Shown here piece after piece: positions 1 to 12,040 of a stretch of DNA of 64,000 nucleotides. The notes beneath the pieces were generated by a model. That model ran no database searches. It was not told where the DNA came from and worked only from the letters and a program-made list of their open reading frames with translations. The translations under genes were made by a program, and so were the position numbers. The DNA is from Microplitis mediator (taxonomy: Eukaryota > Arthropoda > Insecta > Hymenoptera > Braconidae). Location: positions 23,552,459 through 23,616,458 of the forward strand of contig NC_079969.1 of assembly GCF_029852145.1 (NCBI RefSeq), given 5' to 3'. Position 1 is the stretch's first letter. Each line of letters begins with the position of its first letter.

Positions 1-109
1 GGATTTGTATCAGTTGATATTTTTATGGAAATGGGAAAACTTAAATTATTATGAGTATTTTGTTAGATAAATTTTGGGGGTGTGCGAATAGTTTGAATAT
101 ACGAATTAT

Positions 110-1015
110 TTGTATCGAATCGAATCGAATAATTCAAAATTTTTCAAATGTTTGAAACTTCGAATTATTCGTAAATTCTCTGGGAATAATTCCAAAATTT
201 TCTTTAGAACGACTTAAAATTGTAAAAGTTTCTCGAATTATTCGAAAACTTATAAATAATTCAAATATGACGAGAAGATTCAAATTATTCGAAAAGATTC
301 GTATGATTCGAAATGTCAAATTATTCAAAAACTTATGAATTATTAAAAAAGATTCGAATATTACGAGAAGGTTCGAATTATTCGAAGTGTCAAATTATTC
401 GAAGTGTCAAATTATCTGAAAACTTACGAATTATACGAGAAGTTTTGAATTATTAAAAACTCGAATAATTTGAAAAGATTCGAATTATTCGAAGGGTCAA
501 ATTATCTGAAAACTTTCGAATTATACAAGAAGTTTTGAATCATTGAAAACTCACGAATAATTTGAAAAGATTCAAATACTACGAGAAAATTCGAATTATT
601 TAAAAAGTGTCAAATTATTCGAAGTGTCAAATTATCTGAAAACTTACGAATTATACGAGAAGTTTTCAATTATTGAAAACTCTCGAATAATTTTAAAAGA
701 TTTGAATACTATGAGAAAATTCTAATTATTCGAAAACTGTCAAATTATTCGAAGTGTCAAATTATCTGAAAACTTACGAATTATACGAGAAGTTTTGAAT
801 TATTGAACACCTCGAATAATTTGAAAAGATTCGAATACTACAAAAAAATTCTAATTATTCAAAAGGTATCAAATTATTCAAAGTGTCAAATTTTTTTGAA
901 GTGTCAAATAATCCGAAAACTTACGAATAATTTAAAAATTATCGAATATTTCAGAAATTCGATTCCAAATTCGAATCAAATATCACTATTCGATTCGAAC
1001 CTGATTCGCACACTT
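110..1015. repeat. Minisatellite of about 130-bp units rich in TTCGAA motifs
   Basis: Tandem degenerate units built on GAATTATTCGAA, CAAATTATCTGAAAACTTACG and ACGAGAAGTTTTGAATTATT. The anchor ATTATCTGAAAAC recurs at about 411, 501, 631 and 761 with a diverged copy near 911, so spacing is 90, 130, 130 and 150 bp. Both strands of the motif are present. Short open frames here are repeat artefacts. Confidence 0.85.
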
Positions 1016-1705
1016 AGTAAATAACGCAATTTATTTTTACATAAATTAATTTGTTTTTCACCCGAAAAAAAAAAATTCTCTATATTTACTATCCGATTTT
1101 TTTTTTTCAAAAAAACTAAGTGTCGTTCGAAGTGAACAATTATCTGCATAAATATACTCGCCGAATAAAAATTAATTGCGGCACGAGTGACACAACAATA
1201 AATAATTAAGTCACCCAATAAAAAATATCCATTGAATAAAAAAAAAAAAAAACTTAATAATAATTACAAATATCGTTTTTTCCCCCGCCCCTAGACGCCT
1301 GTCATTAATATACTCAATAACCCCAATCGTATCGTATCATAAGCAGAATTGGAAGAAGCTAATTAACAGCATAATTAATAAAACTAAATATTAATAAACG
1401 TTATGTATAAAACCGTAAAGAACAAAATCTGATTGAGACAAAATAATAAATGATTATTATTATTAATTTAAATAAATAAATAAAATGATAAATAATAATA
1501 ATAGTAATGAGTGCATTCGAGGTGTTATCCTTGGAATATGTGATATATACTATCGAATCGATGACGTATAAGACATTTCTCTTATTGAAATATCGTTAAA
1601 GTATTAATCGATCGACGTTAAATTTATTTTAGTAACGTAAATAAATTTTAATTAATTATTTAATTAAATAAAAGAAACGTAATGAATTTTACGGGGACGT
1701 CGTTT
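1016..1705. other. A/T-rich intergenic DNA, nothing recognised
   Basis: Simple A/T runs, short AATAATAAT tracts and no conserved open frame, TIR pair or RNA-like structure that I can support. Confidence 0.6.
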
Positions 1706-1985
1706 CCCATGACTAAAATATATAAAAAATATATATAAAATATGTATTTTTAATTGCTAACTTATAGCCGAATTTCGTACATATATCAGAATTTTAGAAT
1801 ATATAAAAAATACATGTATGAAAATATATATAAAAAATATAGTATACACATATATATTTTTTTTGTATATTTTCATACATTTTTTTATATACTCTAAAAT
1901 ATATATGAAATTCGGCTATATATTAACTATCAAAAATCCATCTCTTATATACATTTTATATATATTTATATATTTTTTTCATGGG
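1706..1985. mobile_element. Hairpin MITE with CCCATGA ends
   Basis: The ends CCCATGA (1706-1712) and TCATGGG (1979-1985) are inverted. Internal arms match as well: AGCCGAATTTCGTA near 1767 pairs with GAAATTCGGCT near 1907, and both sides are TATA-rich. It is the same type as the element at 63257-63686. No coding capacity. Confidence 0.65.
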
Positions 1986-3100
1986 CGCATACTCGTAGCC
2001 GTCCGTTTTTTTTTTATTTTAATTTTTTTTTGCTTAGAAAAATTTTAGGCGATTAATTAAAAATAAAATCATGGATATAAAACTTTCGATTAGTAATTAA
2101 TATATTTAATGTGTGTTAATATATATGTATAAATAAATTGGGACTGTGGGGAAAAATTTTTGATTAATTAATTAATTAACATTAATTAATTAATTAGTTG
2201 CGTTAATTAAGACGTGAAAGCAGACAAATAAATGTCAGTCTCTTTTATTAAATTTTTTGTACAGTGATTTAATTTAATTAATTAATTTAAAAAAAAACGA
2301 TTAATTAATTATCATTAATAAAATTAATTGATTTATTATTTTTAAGAATATATTTTTAAGTAGACTATTATTTTTGTCTATCGTCGAGATGATACAGTTG
2401 CGATATTTTGTTAGATGAAATATAAATAAATAAATAAATATATTAATTGATAATAATAATTAATGTAAAGAGTAATTAATTGATTAAACAAATTAATAAG
2501 TGTTAAAAAATAATTTTAAGCTGTGAGTTTACGGAATAAAAATAGGAACAGGTAATGAAGATATCGTAACACAATATCGTGAACAAATAAATCTGATGGA
2601 TTATTATTATAAATATATATATTATATATATAAAAATAAATGAATAAAATATAAATGTGTGTCTACGTAATTGTGAAGAGATAAAATTTCCGCGGAGGGT
2701 AAATGAATGACTGGTTATTTTATTCGCAGTAATATTTTATTGATTAATTCATTAATTATTGTGATTAATCGAAGTAATAATTATTATTGATATAGTTATG
2801 ATTATTATTATTATTATTATTAATTATTAATTATTATTATTGATGGGTTCACGGAGATTAAAGAAAGAAAGGAATGATGATATGTGTAAAAAATGAATAA
2901 ATAAAAAAAAATATTGCTTTTCACATGAAAAAAAAAAACAAATATACTATTGTAATTATGTCGTTAATAAATTGTTTTTTTATTTTAGATTAGTGTAGCA
3001 TTTAATTATAATTTTTTTATAAAGAATTATTTGGACTCTGTTGGGCTAATGATTACATAGTAAATTACTCTATTTAGTTAAGATTTTATTTTATTTTTAG
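1986..3100. other. A/T-rich DNA with simple repeats
   Basis: Contains TTAATTAATTAA clusters around 2161-2340 and an ATT microsatellite at about 2801-2841. No gene or TIR element seen. Confidence 0.6.
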
Positions 3101-3102
3101 AC

Positions 3103-4958
3103 GAGTAAGGTAAAAGACCTAGTACCCGACCAGGGAACTAATACCCGATCACTCCATGTATTTGTATAGATTTATTTAATAAAATTTAGTTAATATAGAT
3201 ATACAATTACATGAGTGATCGGGTAGGTTGTTTGAGTTTTGCAATTCTGAATGATTAATACAAGGGATATACTCCTAGTCATTACTGCCTGGTCCCTTAG
3301 ACTATAAATTCTTAACCAGACAGGGGGTCAAGCATAATTACAACGAGTGTGCACGATAAACAATAAGTTATATTAATTTTGAGGTAATGAATAATGATAT
3401 TTCAACCGCGGCAATTCCTAGCAAATCTGAATTACCGCGATTTATGGTAATTACCGTAATTTACCGTACTTTGCCGTATCTAGAAGAATTACCGCAATTT
3501 ACGGTAAACTACGACAAAATACGGTATTTTACCGCAAGTTACGGTAATTCTGTCGGATACCGTAAATTACGGCATATTACGGTAATTACCGTAAATTATG
3601 GTAATATATCGTAATTTGCGGTATCCAGAAGAATTACCGTAATTTACGGTAAACTACGACAAAATACGGTATTTTACCGTAAGTTACAGTAATTCTGTCG
3701 GATACCGTAAATTACGGCATATTACGGTAATTACCGTAAATTATGGTAATATATCGTAATTTGCGGTATCCAGAAGAATTACCGTAATTTACGGTAAACT
3801 ACGGCAAAATACGGAATTTTACCGTAAGTTACGGTAATTCTGTCGGATACCGTAAATTACGGCATATTACGGTAATTACCGTAAATTATGGTAATTATCG
3901 TAATTTGCAGTATCCAGAAGAATTACCGTAATTTACGGTAAACTACGACAAAATACGGTATTTTACCGTAAGTTACAGTAATTCTGTCGGATACCGTAAA
4001 TTACGGCATATTACGGTAATTACCGTAAATTATGGTAATTATCGTAATTTGCGGTATCCAGAAGAATTACCGTAATTTACGGTAAACTACGACAAAATAC
4101 GGTATTTTACCGTAATTTACGGTAAACTACGACAAAATACGGTATTTTACCGTAAGTTACAGTAATTCTGTCGGATACCGTAAATTACGGCATATTACGG
4201 TAATTACCGTAAATTATGGTAATTATCGTAATTTGCGGTATCCAGAAGAATTAACGTAATTTACGGTAAACTACGGCAAAATACGGTATTTTATTGTAAG
4301 TTACGGTAATTCGGCTGGGTACCGTAATTTACGGTAGATTACCGCATTTTACCGCAAGTTACGGTAATTCTGTCGGATACCATAAATTACGGTATATTAC
4401 GGTAATTACCGTAAATTATGTTAATTATCGTAATTTATCGTAATTCGGATCTGCTAGGGATTGTCGCATTCACCTAAGATACTACATGTTTCTATTACCG
4501 TGGAATTAAGTGAAACCACGGTAATACTGACACGTTTCAGAAGTTGGTGACAATTACCGCGACAATAAATTAAAAGTGACAATTGATTAAAATTCAATGT
4601 TTGTTGAATTTTCGACTATAAAAAAGTATAATCTTGCTCTGGAATGCAACAAATATAAGTATTAAAGCATTAATTCATAAAAAAACACATTTTATTCGAA
4701 CCTACAGTTGCATACTAACTGCAAGAAATTGATGATATTTTCTCTCAAAACGGTCAATCGGCTTTCAATAATTTATAACAAGCTATAGTAGTTACATTTT
4801 ATACCGGATTGTTTGTTAATTAAATTCTTGAAATATTAAATTTATTGCTGGATTTTTTTTAAATTACAAAAAATTATGTTTCATTCATTTATAATAGGAT
4901 GAAAAAAATCCACGGTAATACTCACGCCCGCGGTAATACCCACCCTTACCTTACTGAG
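3103..4958. mobile_element. Possible outer TIR element around the 144-bp satellite element
   Basis: AGTAAGGTAAAAG at 3104 and CTTACCTTACT near 4949 are inverted. Inside both ends are ACCCG-type blocks (TACCCGACCAGGG, CCCGATCACT on the left; CCCGCGGTAATACCCACCC on the right). A separate small stem, CCCGATCACTC against GAGTGATCGGG, is at 3145-3226. The pairing is imperfect, so this outer unit is tentative. Confidence 0.35.
3408..4467. mobile_element. TIR-bounded element filled by a 144-bp TTACCGTAA satellite
   Basis: The ends are inverted repeats of about 30 bp: GCGGCAATTCCTAGCAAATC at 3408 and its complement ending GATCTGCTAGGGATTGTCGC at 4467, with only a few mismatches. The interior is a tandem array. 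The anchor GTATCCAGAAGAATTA recurs at 3621, 3766, 3910, 4054 and 4238, spaced 145, 144, 144 and 184. The 184-bp unit carries an extra internal 40-bp duplication. Units are made of the palindromic pair TTACCGTAA/TTACGGTAA. Confidence 0.8.
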
Positions 4959-5150
4959 TCTGTTACCTTACACTGAGAAAAAATTTCTTTAGAAAAAAAA
5001 TAGCTTTCTTGAGTCAATAAATAAATAATTTTTTTGCATGGGTAAGCCAGTGTTCTATTTGCTATGATAATTTTTTTTTCTTTTTTTCAAAAAAGTATTT
5101 CTGATATCAAGAATAAGTTTGTTGCGAATTGGCATTTAAATATTTTTTGG
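4468..5150. other. Intergenic DNA with diverged repeat remnants
   Basis: Scattered CCACGGTAATA motifs (4495-4545, 4911-4950) echo the neighbouring satellite. CACTGAGAAAAAATTTC near 4972 looks like one end of a CACTG-type MITE, but no partner end was found. No gene seen. Confidence 0.45.
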
Positions 5151-5990
5151 ATAAGATGCTAAGCCACTTGGAGGAAGTCAATTTCGCTGTCCATTCGCTG
5201 TCAAAATCACAGAAAGTCGCTTTCAAGTTGATAACAAGTTAGCGTTAGCTTTTTGGACATTCAAGTTTTTGCAGTCAACTTGACATCTAATTTGGCTCAT
5301 GAATTTTCGTTAATTTGGAGGTAGAGTAGCTGCCAGTCCTGATAGCCAAATTTTCTGTTCAGAAACTTGCTGTCAATTTGTTGCGAAGTTGACGACAACT
5401 TTACACTTTTGTAACTATCGACTACAAAATGCCGCCAACCTTTTCAGAAAGTTGGCAAAAATTTACCTCCGCAAGTTGAACAAGAAGTTTTTCGCAAAAG
5501 TTGCTACTTCCAAAGTTGATAGAAACTATCTGAGAAAGTTGGTGGCAAAAGTTGGCAATCCATAAGTTGACAGAAAGTTGCCTTCAATTTTCTCAGAAAC
5601 CTGCTTTCGAATTGCGGCTCTTCCGTGGCGGTAACTTGTAGCCAAAAGTTGCAAAATCTAGAGTGACAACAACTTGCCGTCAAGTTGGTCGCAAACTAAT
5701 GAATACCAACTTTTTGACGAGCAACTCGTGCTATCAGGGAACACACCTTGCTCAGCAAGTTCTGCAGTGAAACATTTTCGGCTAAAACGACAAGTTTCTG
5801 GTAAGCTTGGCTGGATAATACTTTCCTTTAAGTTGCCTTTCAAAATACGGCTGTAGCTTGAAATTAGCTTACGATTAAAGTGGCTATCAAGGATTATTCT
5901 TAAAAGTTGTCGCCAACTTACCGTCAACTCGATTATCAAGGAGGACATTGTCACACAAATGATCATCCCGGGTATTGTCTTTTCGAATAC
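5151..5990. repeat. Degenerate AAGTTG motif array containing a small TIR element
   Basis: Dozens of GTTG/AAGTTG and complementary CAACTT motifs fill this stretch on both strands. Within it CCTGATAGCC (5338) and GTGCTATCAGGG (ending 5739) are inverted ends, giving an element of about 400 bp related to that at 18567-19723. Similar ends (GTGGCTATCAAGG near 5878) suggest more than one copy. The open frames at 5658-6020 and 5674-5856 are by-products of the array. Confidence 0.6.
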
Positions 5991-6620
5991 CAATAAGTTA
6001 CCGACATGTTTTATATACAATGAAAATTTAAATTATTAGGTCCGGATGGCGCCACTCGTTCGATTTTTCTCAATTAGAAAAAAACATGCTTCCACTTTTT
6101 TTTACCATGAAAAAAAAAATTTTTTCAATATTAAAATCGAACAATTAAAAATTTCTAGTTTTTCCAATAATTAAATTCCCCCTAAAAAATAATAAATAAT
6201 TTTGTATTCAAATTTGATCAATTTATCAAATCAATTTTTTTTTCCGTAGATTTTATCAATAAAAAGAAATTTTTTTTTTAACAAAACATTGGAGATGTAA
6301 CATGATAATACCGCCTTGTATAATTCAATATTTTACGACGTGTACAAATGTGTGGATTATGCGACACTTGAAATTTCTAAAACTGCCCCGTGTCCGAGCG
6401 TAAATGGGATTGGATTGATCCCCGGTAATAAATCGTCTTCTCAAGAATAAAATTAATGTTCCTCTTACTTTTTTTCCTTTCCATTCCACTAATGTAATCT
6501 CCAATCCTTTTTGAAACTGACAAATTCATTTCAAAAATGCGTTTCATTTTGTTTTTAAATTTCTTATTGAATCCCCAAAATCAATCAAGTGCCATAATTA
6601 ATAAATCGTTCATTTATCTA
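5991..6620. other. Intergenic DNA, nothing recognised
   Basis: A/T-rich with homopolymer runs. A short less A/T-rich patch near 6380-6430 has no open frame or structure I can identify. Confidence 0.5.
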
Positions 6621-6959
6621 CACTGTTGAAAAATTTGGGTTAAATTTAACACAAATCCGTGTCCCAAACAGTCCACTCAATTTTTTGTGTTAATTTAAGG
6701 GGATATTCTGGTCTAGAAACCTAAATTTTAACCATTTTTCAAACTAGGATAAAAAAAAAATGAAAAACATTTTTACTATACATTTTTTTATATGATTTTT
6801 ATTGATATTTAAAGAATATAAAAAAAAATTTTTTTTTAAAAAATCGTCGCATGACAGGCCGGTGAAGTGGGGGCTACATAAAAAACGGTGCTCCCTGGTT
6901 GACATGATTCCAACTCTTGTAGTGATTTAAAACAAACAAATTAAAAAAATTCTTCATTA

Positions 6960-7257
6960 CACGGAAAAAAGTGCAGTTGAAAAATTACAGTTTCGTATAG
7001 TAGTAAAGCGCTCCGAGCCTGAAACTGTAAAAATTACATTTTTTATCAGTACATTTTACAGAAATAACAAATATTACAGTTTCAAACTCGATATTGTCGA
7101 TTTAAACTGTAAAATTTACTGCTTACAATTGTATTAATTTTATTACTATAACAAATTTCTAAAATTACAGTTTAAGCTTTAATGTTTAAAGATTTTCGCC
7201 CCGAAAGCCTGTTTTCACTGTAGAAACTGTAATTTTTAAACTGCTCTTTTTTCCGTG
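6960..7257. mobile_element. MITE with CACGGAAAAAAG ends and TTACAGTTT cargo
   Basis: CACGGAAAAAAGTGCAGTT at 6960 pairs with AAACTGCTCTTTTTTCCGTG ending 7257, each next to TA. The 298-bp interior repeats TTACAGTTT and AAACTGTAA many times. No coding capacity. Confidence 0.85.
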
Positions 7258-7310
7258 TAGTAAAGATGCTAGTATCGGATTGACTTTTGCCAAAGAAAAA
7301 ATACATTATA

Positions 7311-7540
7311 GGGTAGAAGTACCATTTGTGGCCACTGCTCTATTTTTGGACATTTAATACTTTATTTTCAATAATAACAACGTATTAAAAAAAAATTTCA
7401 TTGCAGTAGTGTAATAAAAATATATTCAAACACATTTAAAAAAATTAATTATGTTGTTGAGTATTTTACAAATTATTTTATTCAAAATTTCTAAGTGGCC
7501 AAAACTGGCCCTAAAGTGGCCAAAAACGGTACTTCTACCC
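7311..7540. mobile_element. MITE with perfect GGGTAGAAGTACC ends
   Basis: GGGTAGAAGTACC (7311) and GGTACTTCTACCC (ending 7540) are perfect inverted repeats, with TA on both sides. GTGGCC motifs recur just inside each end. Length 230 bp; non-coding. Confidence 0.85.
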
Positions 7541-7827
7541 TACTTGTATCAAATAATAATACAGGTTTTTAATTTGCTGAGATCAGATAACACATTTAAC
7601 TTTAGTTAAAATTACACTTGATGGTGTCAAATAATTGACACAAAATATTTAACCATTTTATTTTTACACACAAGAACACAAAATTTTCAACTGTACATAA
7701 AAAAAAAAATAAATGAATCCTCGAAAACTACAACTTATTAAAAATAAAGTTTTACGTATGATTTTCAATGCTGATTTTAATTTAAATTAGAATTGCAATT
7801 AATTTTTTCTCAAGAAAATTATAATCA

Positions 7828-7917
7828 CTCGGAGTTCCGGAGCTTAAAAAAAAATCGGAGTGATTTCGGAGTGACGCGGATTTTATTTAAATCCACATTC
7901 TCCGGTCCGGAGTTTTA
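7828..7917. mobile_element. Fragment of the CTCCG-motif MITE family
   Basis: CGGAGTTCCGGAGCTTAAAA, CGGAGTGATTTCGGAGTGA and CCGGTCCGGAGTTTTAATA match the interior of the element at 60631-60895. Ends are missing. Confidence 0.55.
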
Positions 7918-8354
7918 ATACTTAAATAAATTTATATTTAATAGAAACAGCTGTTAATTAGAAACATAATTATTTTAATAAATAATTCATTCAGATATTA
8001 AAAATTAAACTTAAAATATTATGTTTTTAATTTATAAAATGTTTTAGTAACTCACTAAATTATAATTTCATATATATAATACATAGTGAAAATATAAAAT
8101 TATTGAATCGCTATAGTGACATAGTTTTTATGGGAATATTTTATATTTCGCTACAATATGAAATGTTATCTCGTGGTATGGTTGATGTAAATCATAAGAC
8201 AGTTTGTGACTCAGTGGAATTATATTTTTTAAAATTTTATTATCAGCTGCTTATAATTTTTAAAAATCATTTCGCGTGAATATATGGAAAGGGAGCTCGT
8301 AATTATTTCCGTACTCAATATAAATTTCAAAATATCAAAGACTTAATATGGAAT

Positions 8355-8550
8355 ACATTGACTGTCGTGCTCGAAGTAAAGACGAATAATTTCAAACTAA
8401 GATGAAAAAATTCTAAAAGTTTCCAAAAATTAAATTTAAGTCGAAAAAGTCGAGATCTTATGGAAAATCGTTGGCAAATTGATAACTTCAAAAGAAAATT
8501 CGTCAATGCGAGCCGGAATAAAGTTTTATTTTAAACCCGGGAAGTTTAAA
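8355..8550. mobile_element. Fragment related to the right part of the element at 37776-38833
   Basis: Shares AAATTAAATTTAAGTC, AAAAAGTCGAGATC, GATAACTTCAAA and a GCGAGCC..AAGTTTTATTTT segment, in the same order, with 38690-38830. The left half is absent. Confidence 0.6.
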
Positions 8551-8954
8551 TAAAAATAACGTCAGTAAGAATGAAAATATAAAACTCATGTGTCGCGGTA
8601 CCGCGAAGTTCTCAGTATGTCGGTTATCAACGTGCTGTGATTGGTTGTGCCCTCTGACCCGCGAGTTTCTGACTCCGCCTCTCACTTACGCACCAACATT
8701 GACCGCCCTCACTTCCCATACATCTGATCCACTCTTATCTTTTTCTTGTTTATCCTTAATTCTTAGCCCCTACTATAGTATTTACTTAAAATTTTCTATT
8801 TCTACGCGCGATTTATCGAAAATTCAAAAAACATTTAATCATTTCCAAAAAAAAAAAATTATGATTCCAAAATTTTTTTTAATTTGAAATGTCTACACAC
8901 TAGTCTCTGCTATTGTCTTATTATTTGAATACAGTATTATAGACATCAGGTTTT
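8551..8954. other. GC-richer patch then A/T-rich DNA
   Basis: 8588-8720 is markedly less A/T-rich (GTACCGCG, CTGACCCGCGAG, CTCCGCC). An open frame crosses it (8588-8887) but continues into homopolymer-rich sequence and resembles no protein I know, so no gene is called. Could be regulatory. Confidence 0.35.
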
Positions 8955-8999
8955 ACACACACACACACACGCATACACACACACACACACACACACACT
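8955..8999. repeat. CA microsatellite
   Basis: Uninterrupted ACAC tracts broken only by one GCATA. Confidence 0.95.
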
Positions 9000-9497
9000 C
9001 AAGCCGGATCTAATATCTAGTAAACTCTTAATATCATTACTATAGATTATTAAAATGTTAAACGGAGATCGACGATCCCAAATGGAAAGTTAAGTTGATA
9101 TAATTTACTTAAAGCGTGGGTTGAAAATAACAATTGAAACATAACAAACGCACATTACTCCATCAACGAACGGAAGGCGAGGGTCCAACTGTCCGCGGTT
9201 ACTCGTTTATCCCTTTGATCGTCCCAACAATCAACTAATCGGTAAATACTCTCATTTAAACTTGTCATTAAATTTACATATTTTTTTGTAAAACAACTCG
9301 ATTATATCTGCAGTAATTATTGTTATCAATAATTGCGAACGCAATCTTTTTTTTTGCCAGTATTTTTATTTTTAAATAATTCCATTAATAATTTATAATT
9401 AATTAAAAAAAAAAATTTTATGGAATTCCGTTGATCAGCTGCTTATCAAAAATGACGTTAAAAACATATATATGTATATATATATATATATATATAT
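9000..9497. other. Low-repeat DNA ending in a TA microsatellite
   Basis: 9120-9245 is moderately GC-rich (CGGAAGGCGAGGGTCC, CGTCCCAAC). 9470-9497 is a TA tract into which the next element inserted. No gene seen. Confidence 0.5.
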
Positions 9498-11224
9498 TAG
9501 GGTGGCTCATTTGAAACGACTATTTTTTTTTTTTTGGTCCATTGACGGAATATTGTTCTAGACATAAAAAAAAAATTTTCCACAAAATTTGAGCCCTTAA
9601 TTTTAATTTTAACAACTCGCTAATTGAATTTGAAATTTTCCCATTCATTTAGCATGTAAAGTGGAGGTTTTTTTTTTTAATTATCTATAGCTCTGCTGCA
9701 TTTCACGTTTTTTTACTGTCCATAGGCAGAAGTTGTAGGGGAACCTTTATACTTCAAAAGTTCCTACAGTAAAATTTATGTGACAGGAACGGGGTCAGAG
9801 TTAAAAAATGTAAAAGTCGATTTTTAGCGATTTTTGCGTATTTTTTGAGTTTTTCGTAGAAAATATTGTAGTTACCGAAAAAAAGTAAATGACAAATTTG
9901 TAGGAAATGAAATTCGCTACAAAAAAGGTCCTGTAAGCCAAGGCTGTAAAATCTGTTGTTTCTGAAATAAATTGAATTATACATATGAAAATTCAAGATA
10001 TCTTTGCAGTATATGATTTGTTAAATTAATAATTTAATTTTCATTTGTTAAATGTTTTTTTTGGACATCATATTATTTTTTCATGAAAATATAACAAAAA
10101 AAAATTTATCTATATGGGGCATTCCACGCCAAATTGGACGGTTTCAAAAATTGATTTTTCCGATTTTCTTCAATTTTTGGTATTTTTTACTACCCCTCAA
10201 AAGAGGCTTCCCGGTAAATTTTGAGATCATTTTGATTAATGGTTCGAAAAATATCGAATTTAAAAAAAAAAACCGCTCTTTTTATGGTTTTTTGATCATA
10301 ACTTTCGTAATAATGGTCGAACTTCAATGTATTTTATTCAAAATTTTCGTTTTTAGTTGGCCTCTACAGACAAAAATGCATAACAAATATACGAAATGTT
10401 TTTGATCGAGATTACGAAAGTTATGATCAAAAAACCATAAAAAGAGCGGTTTTTTTTTTTAAATTCGATATTTTTCGAACCATTAATCAAAATGATCTCA
10501 AAATTTACCGGGAAGCCTCTTTTGAGGGGTAGTAAAAAATACCAAAAATTGAAGAAAATCGGAAAAATCAATTTTTGAAACCGTCCAATTTGGCGTGGAA
10601 TGCCCCATATAGATAAATTTTTTTTTGTTATATTTTCATGAAAAAATAATATGATGTCCAAAAAAAACATTTAACAAATGAAAATTAAATTATTAATTTA
10701 ACAAATCATATACTGCAAAGATATCTTGAATTTTCATATGTATAATTCAATTTATTTCAGAAACAACAGATTTTACAGCCTTGGCTTACAGGACCTTTTT
10801 TGTAGCGAATTTCATTTCCTACAAATTTGTCATTTACTTTTTTTCGGTAACTACAATATTTTCTACGAAAAACTCAAAAAATACGCAAAAATCGCTAAAA
10901 ATCGACTTTTACATTTTTTAACTCTGACCCCGTTCCTGTCACATAAATTTTACTGTAGGAACTTTTGAAGTATAAAGGTTCCCCTACAACTTCTGCCTAT
11001 GGACAGTAAAAAAACGTGAAATGCAGCAGAGCTATAGATAATTAAAAAAAAAAACCTCCACTTTACATGCTAAATGAATGGGAAAATTTCAAATTCAATT
11101 AGCGAGTTGTTAAAATTAAAATTAAGGGCTCAAATTTTGTGGAAAATTTTTTTTTTATGTCTAGAACAATATTCCGTCAATGGACCAAAAAAAAAAAAAT
11201 AGTCGTTTCAAATGAGCCACCCTA
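9498..11224. mobile_element. 1.73-kb near-perfect foldback (palindromic) element
   Basis: The left arm (9498-10311) and right arm (10412-11224) are reverse complements over about 810 bp with hardly any difference. Ends read AGGGTGGCTCATTTGAAAC and its complement, placed in TA repeats on both sides. A roughly 100-bp unique spacer (10312-10411) separates the arms. Mirror-image open frames at 9754-9996/10726-10968 and 10052-10405/10353-10670 are the same sequence read twice and resemble no protein. Related diverged sequence occurs at 12041-12400 and 52380-52600. Confidence 0.92.
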
Positions 11225-12040
11225 ATATATATATATATATGTGTGTGTGTGTAATAAAAAAAAAAATTACTAGTATCAAGACGAATTATTGAGATGAAAA
11301 ATAAGAGTATATATATATATATATAGTCATATAATAAGGTCAGACGTTGGGGTTATCATTGGGGGGCGAATGGTATCTCTCTGAAGCTGAGAAGTAAATG
11401 ATAAAGTACAGAGTTATACTTTGTGAAGCCAAATATACGGACACAAGTTGTACTTACTACCTCGACCATTGGACACAGTCCAAATCTTCCACTTGGTGGA
11501 CTCGGAACTACTCGAAATAGTAGTAGAGTAGAAGTAGTAATAGTAGACTACATCAGTAGTAGGAGTTAGAAAGACTTATGAGCAAACCCAAAAGCTTGAG
11601 TACATAGTTTTAGCTTTTGAGATAAAGCTGATATAATAAATTAAATAATTAAATCTTAAAATCTCGTTTATAAATAATTGTTAATTATATATGTGTCGAG
11701 ATAAAAATAATTTATAGGAATAGGAAGAAGGTTGAGATTGGTTTTATATATTTTTATTAAGGAAAGATACGGATTTATGAATTAAATTATATACTTCTAT
11801 TATATATTGTGGACCAATTCATAAGTCTTATCATTATACTCAATGAAAACTTCTGTTCTTAAACTCGACTGTGTAATCTGATGCAGTAAAATTTTTTCTA
11901 TCGTTTTATCGTCTTTTAATTGTTAAATTAAGTATTCAGTTTTTTTTTCTGACAAAAAAAGTTATTTATTTGAATCCTAAAAGTTGCCTTGATATTTTTT
12001 TTAAATTTGTATATAATCCGCACGAAATATATATATACTA
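11225..12040. other. Low-repeat DNA
   Basis: TA/GT microsatellites at 11224-11255 and 11310-11330, then a less A/T-rich stretch (11335-11600) with TAGTAGTAG triplets near 11515-11575. No open frame or TIR supported. Confidence 0.45.

Larger units (their letters stand above)
6621..7694. mobile_element. Composite TIR element with two nested MITEs
   Basis: The outer ends CACTGTTGAAAAATTT (6621) and AAATTTTCAACTGTA (7681-7695) are inverted. The subterminal regions carry GTGTTAA and TTGACACAAA motifs like the family at 55811-56564. Inside are two complete smaller MITEs (6960-7257 and 7311-7540), so this is a host element that received at least two later insertions. Confidence 0.65.

Noticed and set aside
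3405..4480. CRISPR-like or regulatory array because of regular palindromic units
   Set aside because: Units are contiguous 144-bp satellite copies without unique spacers, in an insect-type nuclear genome.
5658..6020. 120-codon minus frame
   Set aside because: Lies wholly in the AAGTTG motif array; the motif itself keeps frames open.
10052..10405. 117-codon open frame and its mirror at 10353-10670 in the palindrome
   Set aside because: They are one sequence read from the two arms. Phe/Ile/Lys-rich composition, no motif, and they run across the arm-spacer junction.
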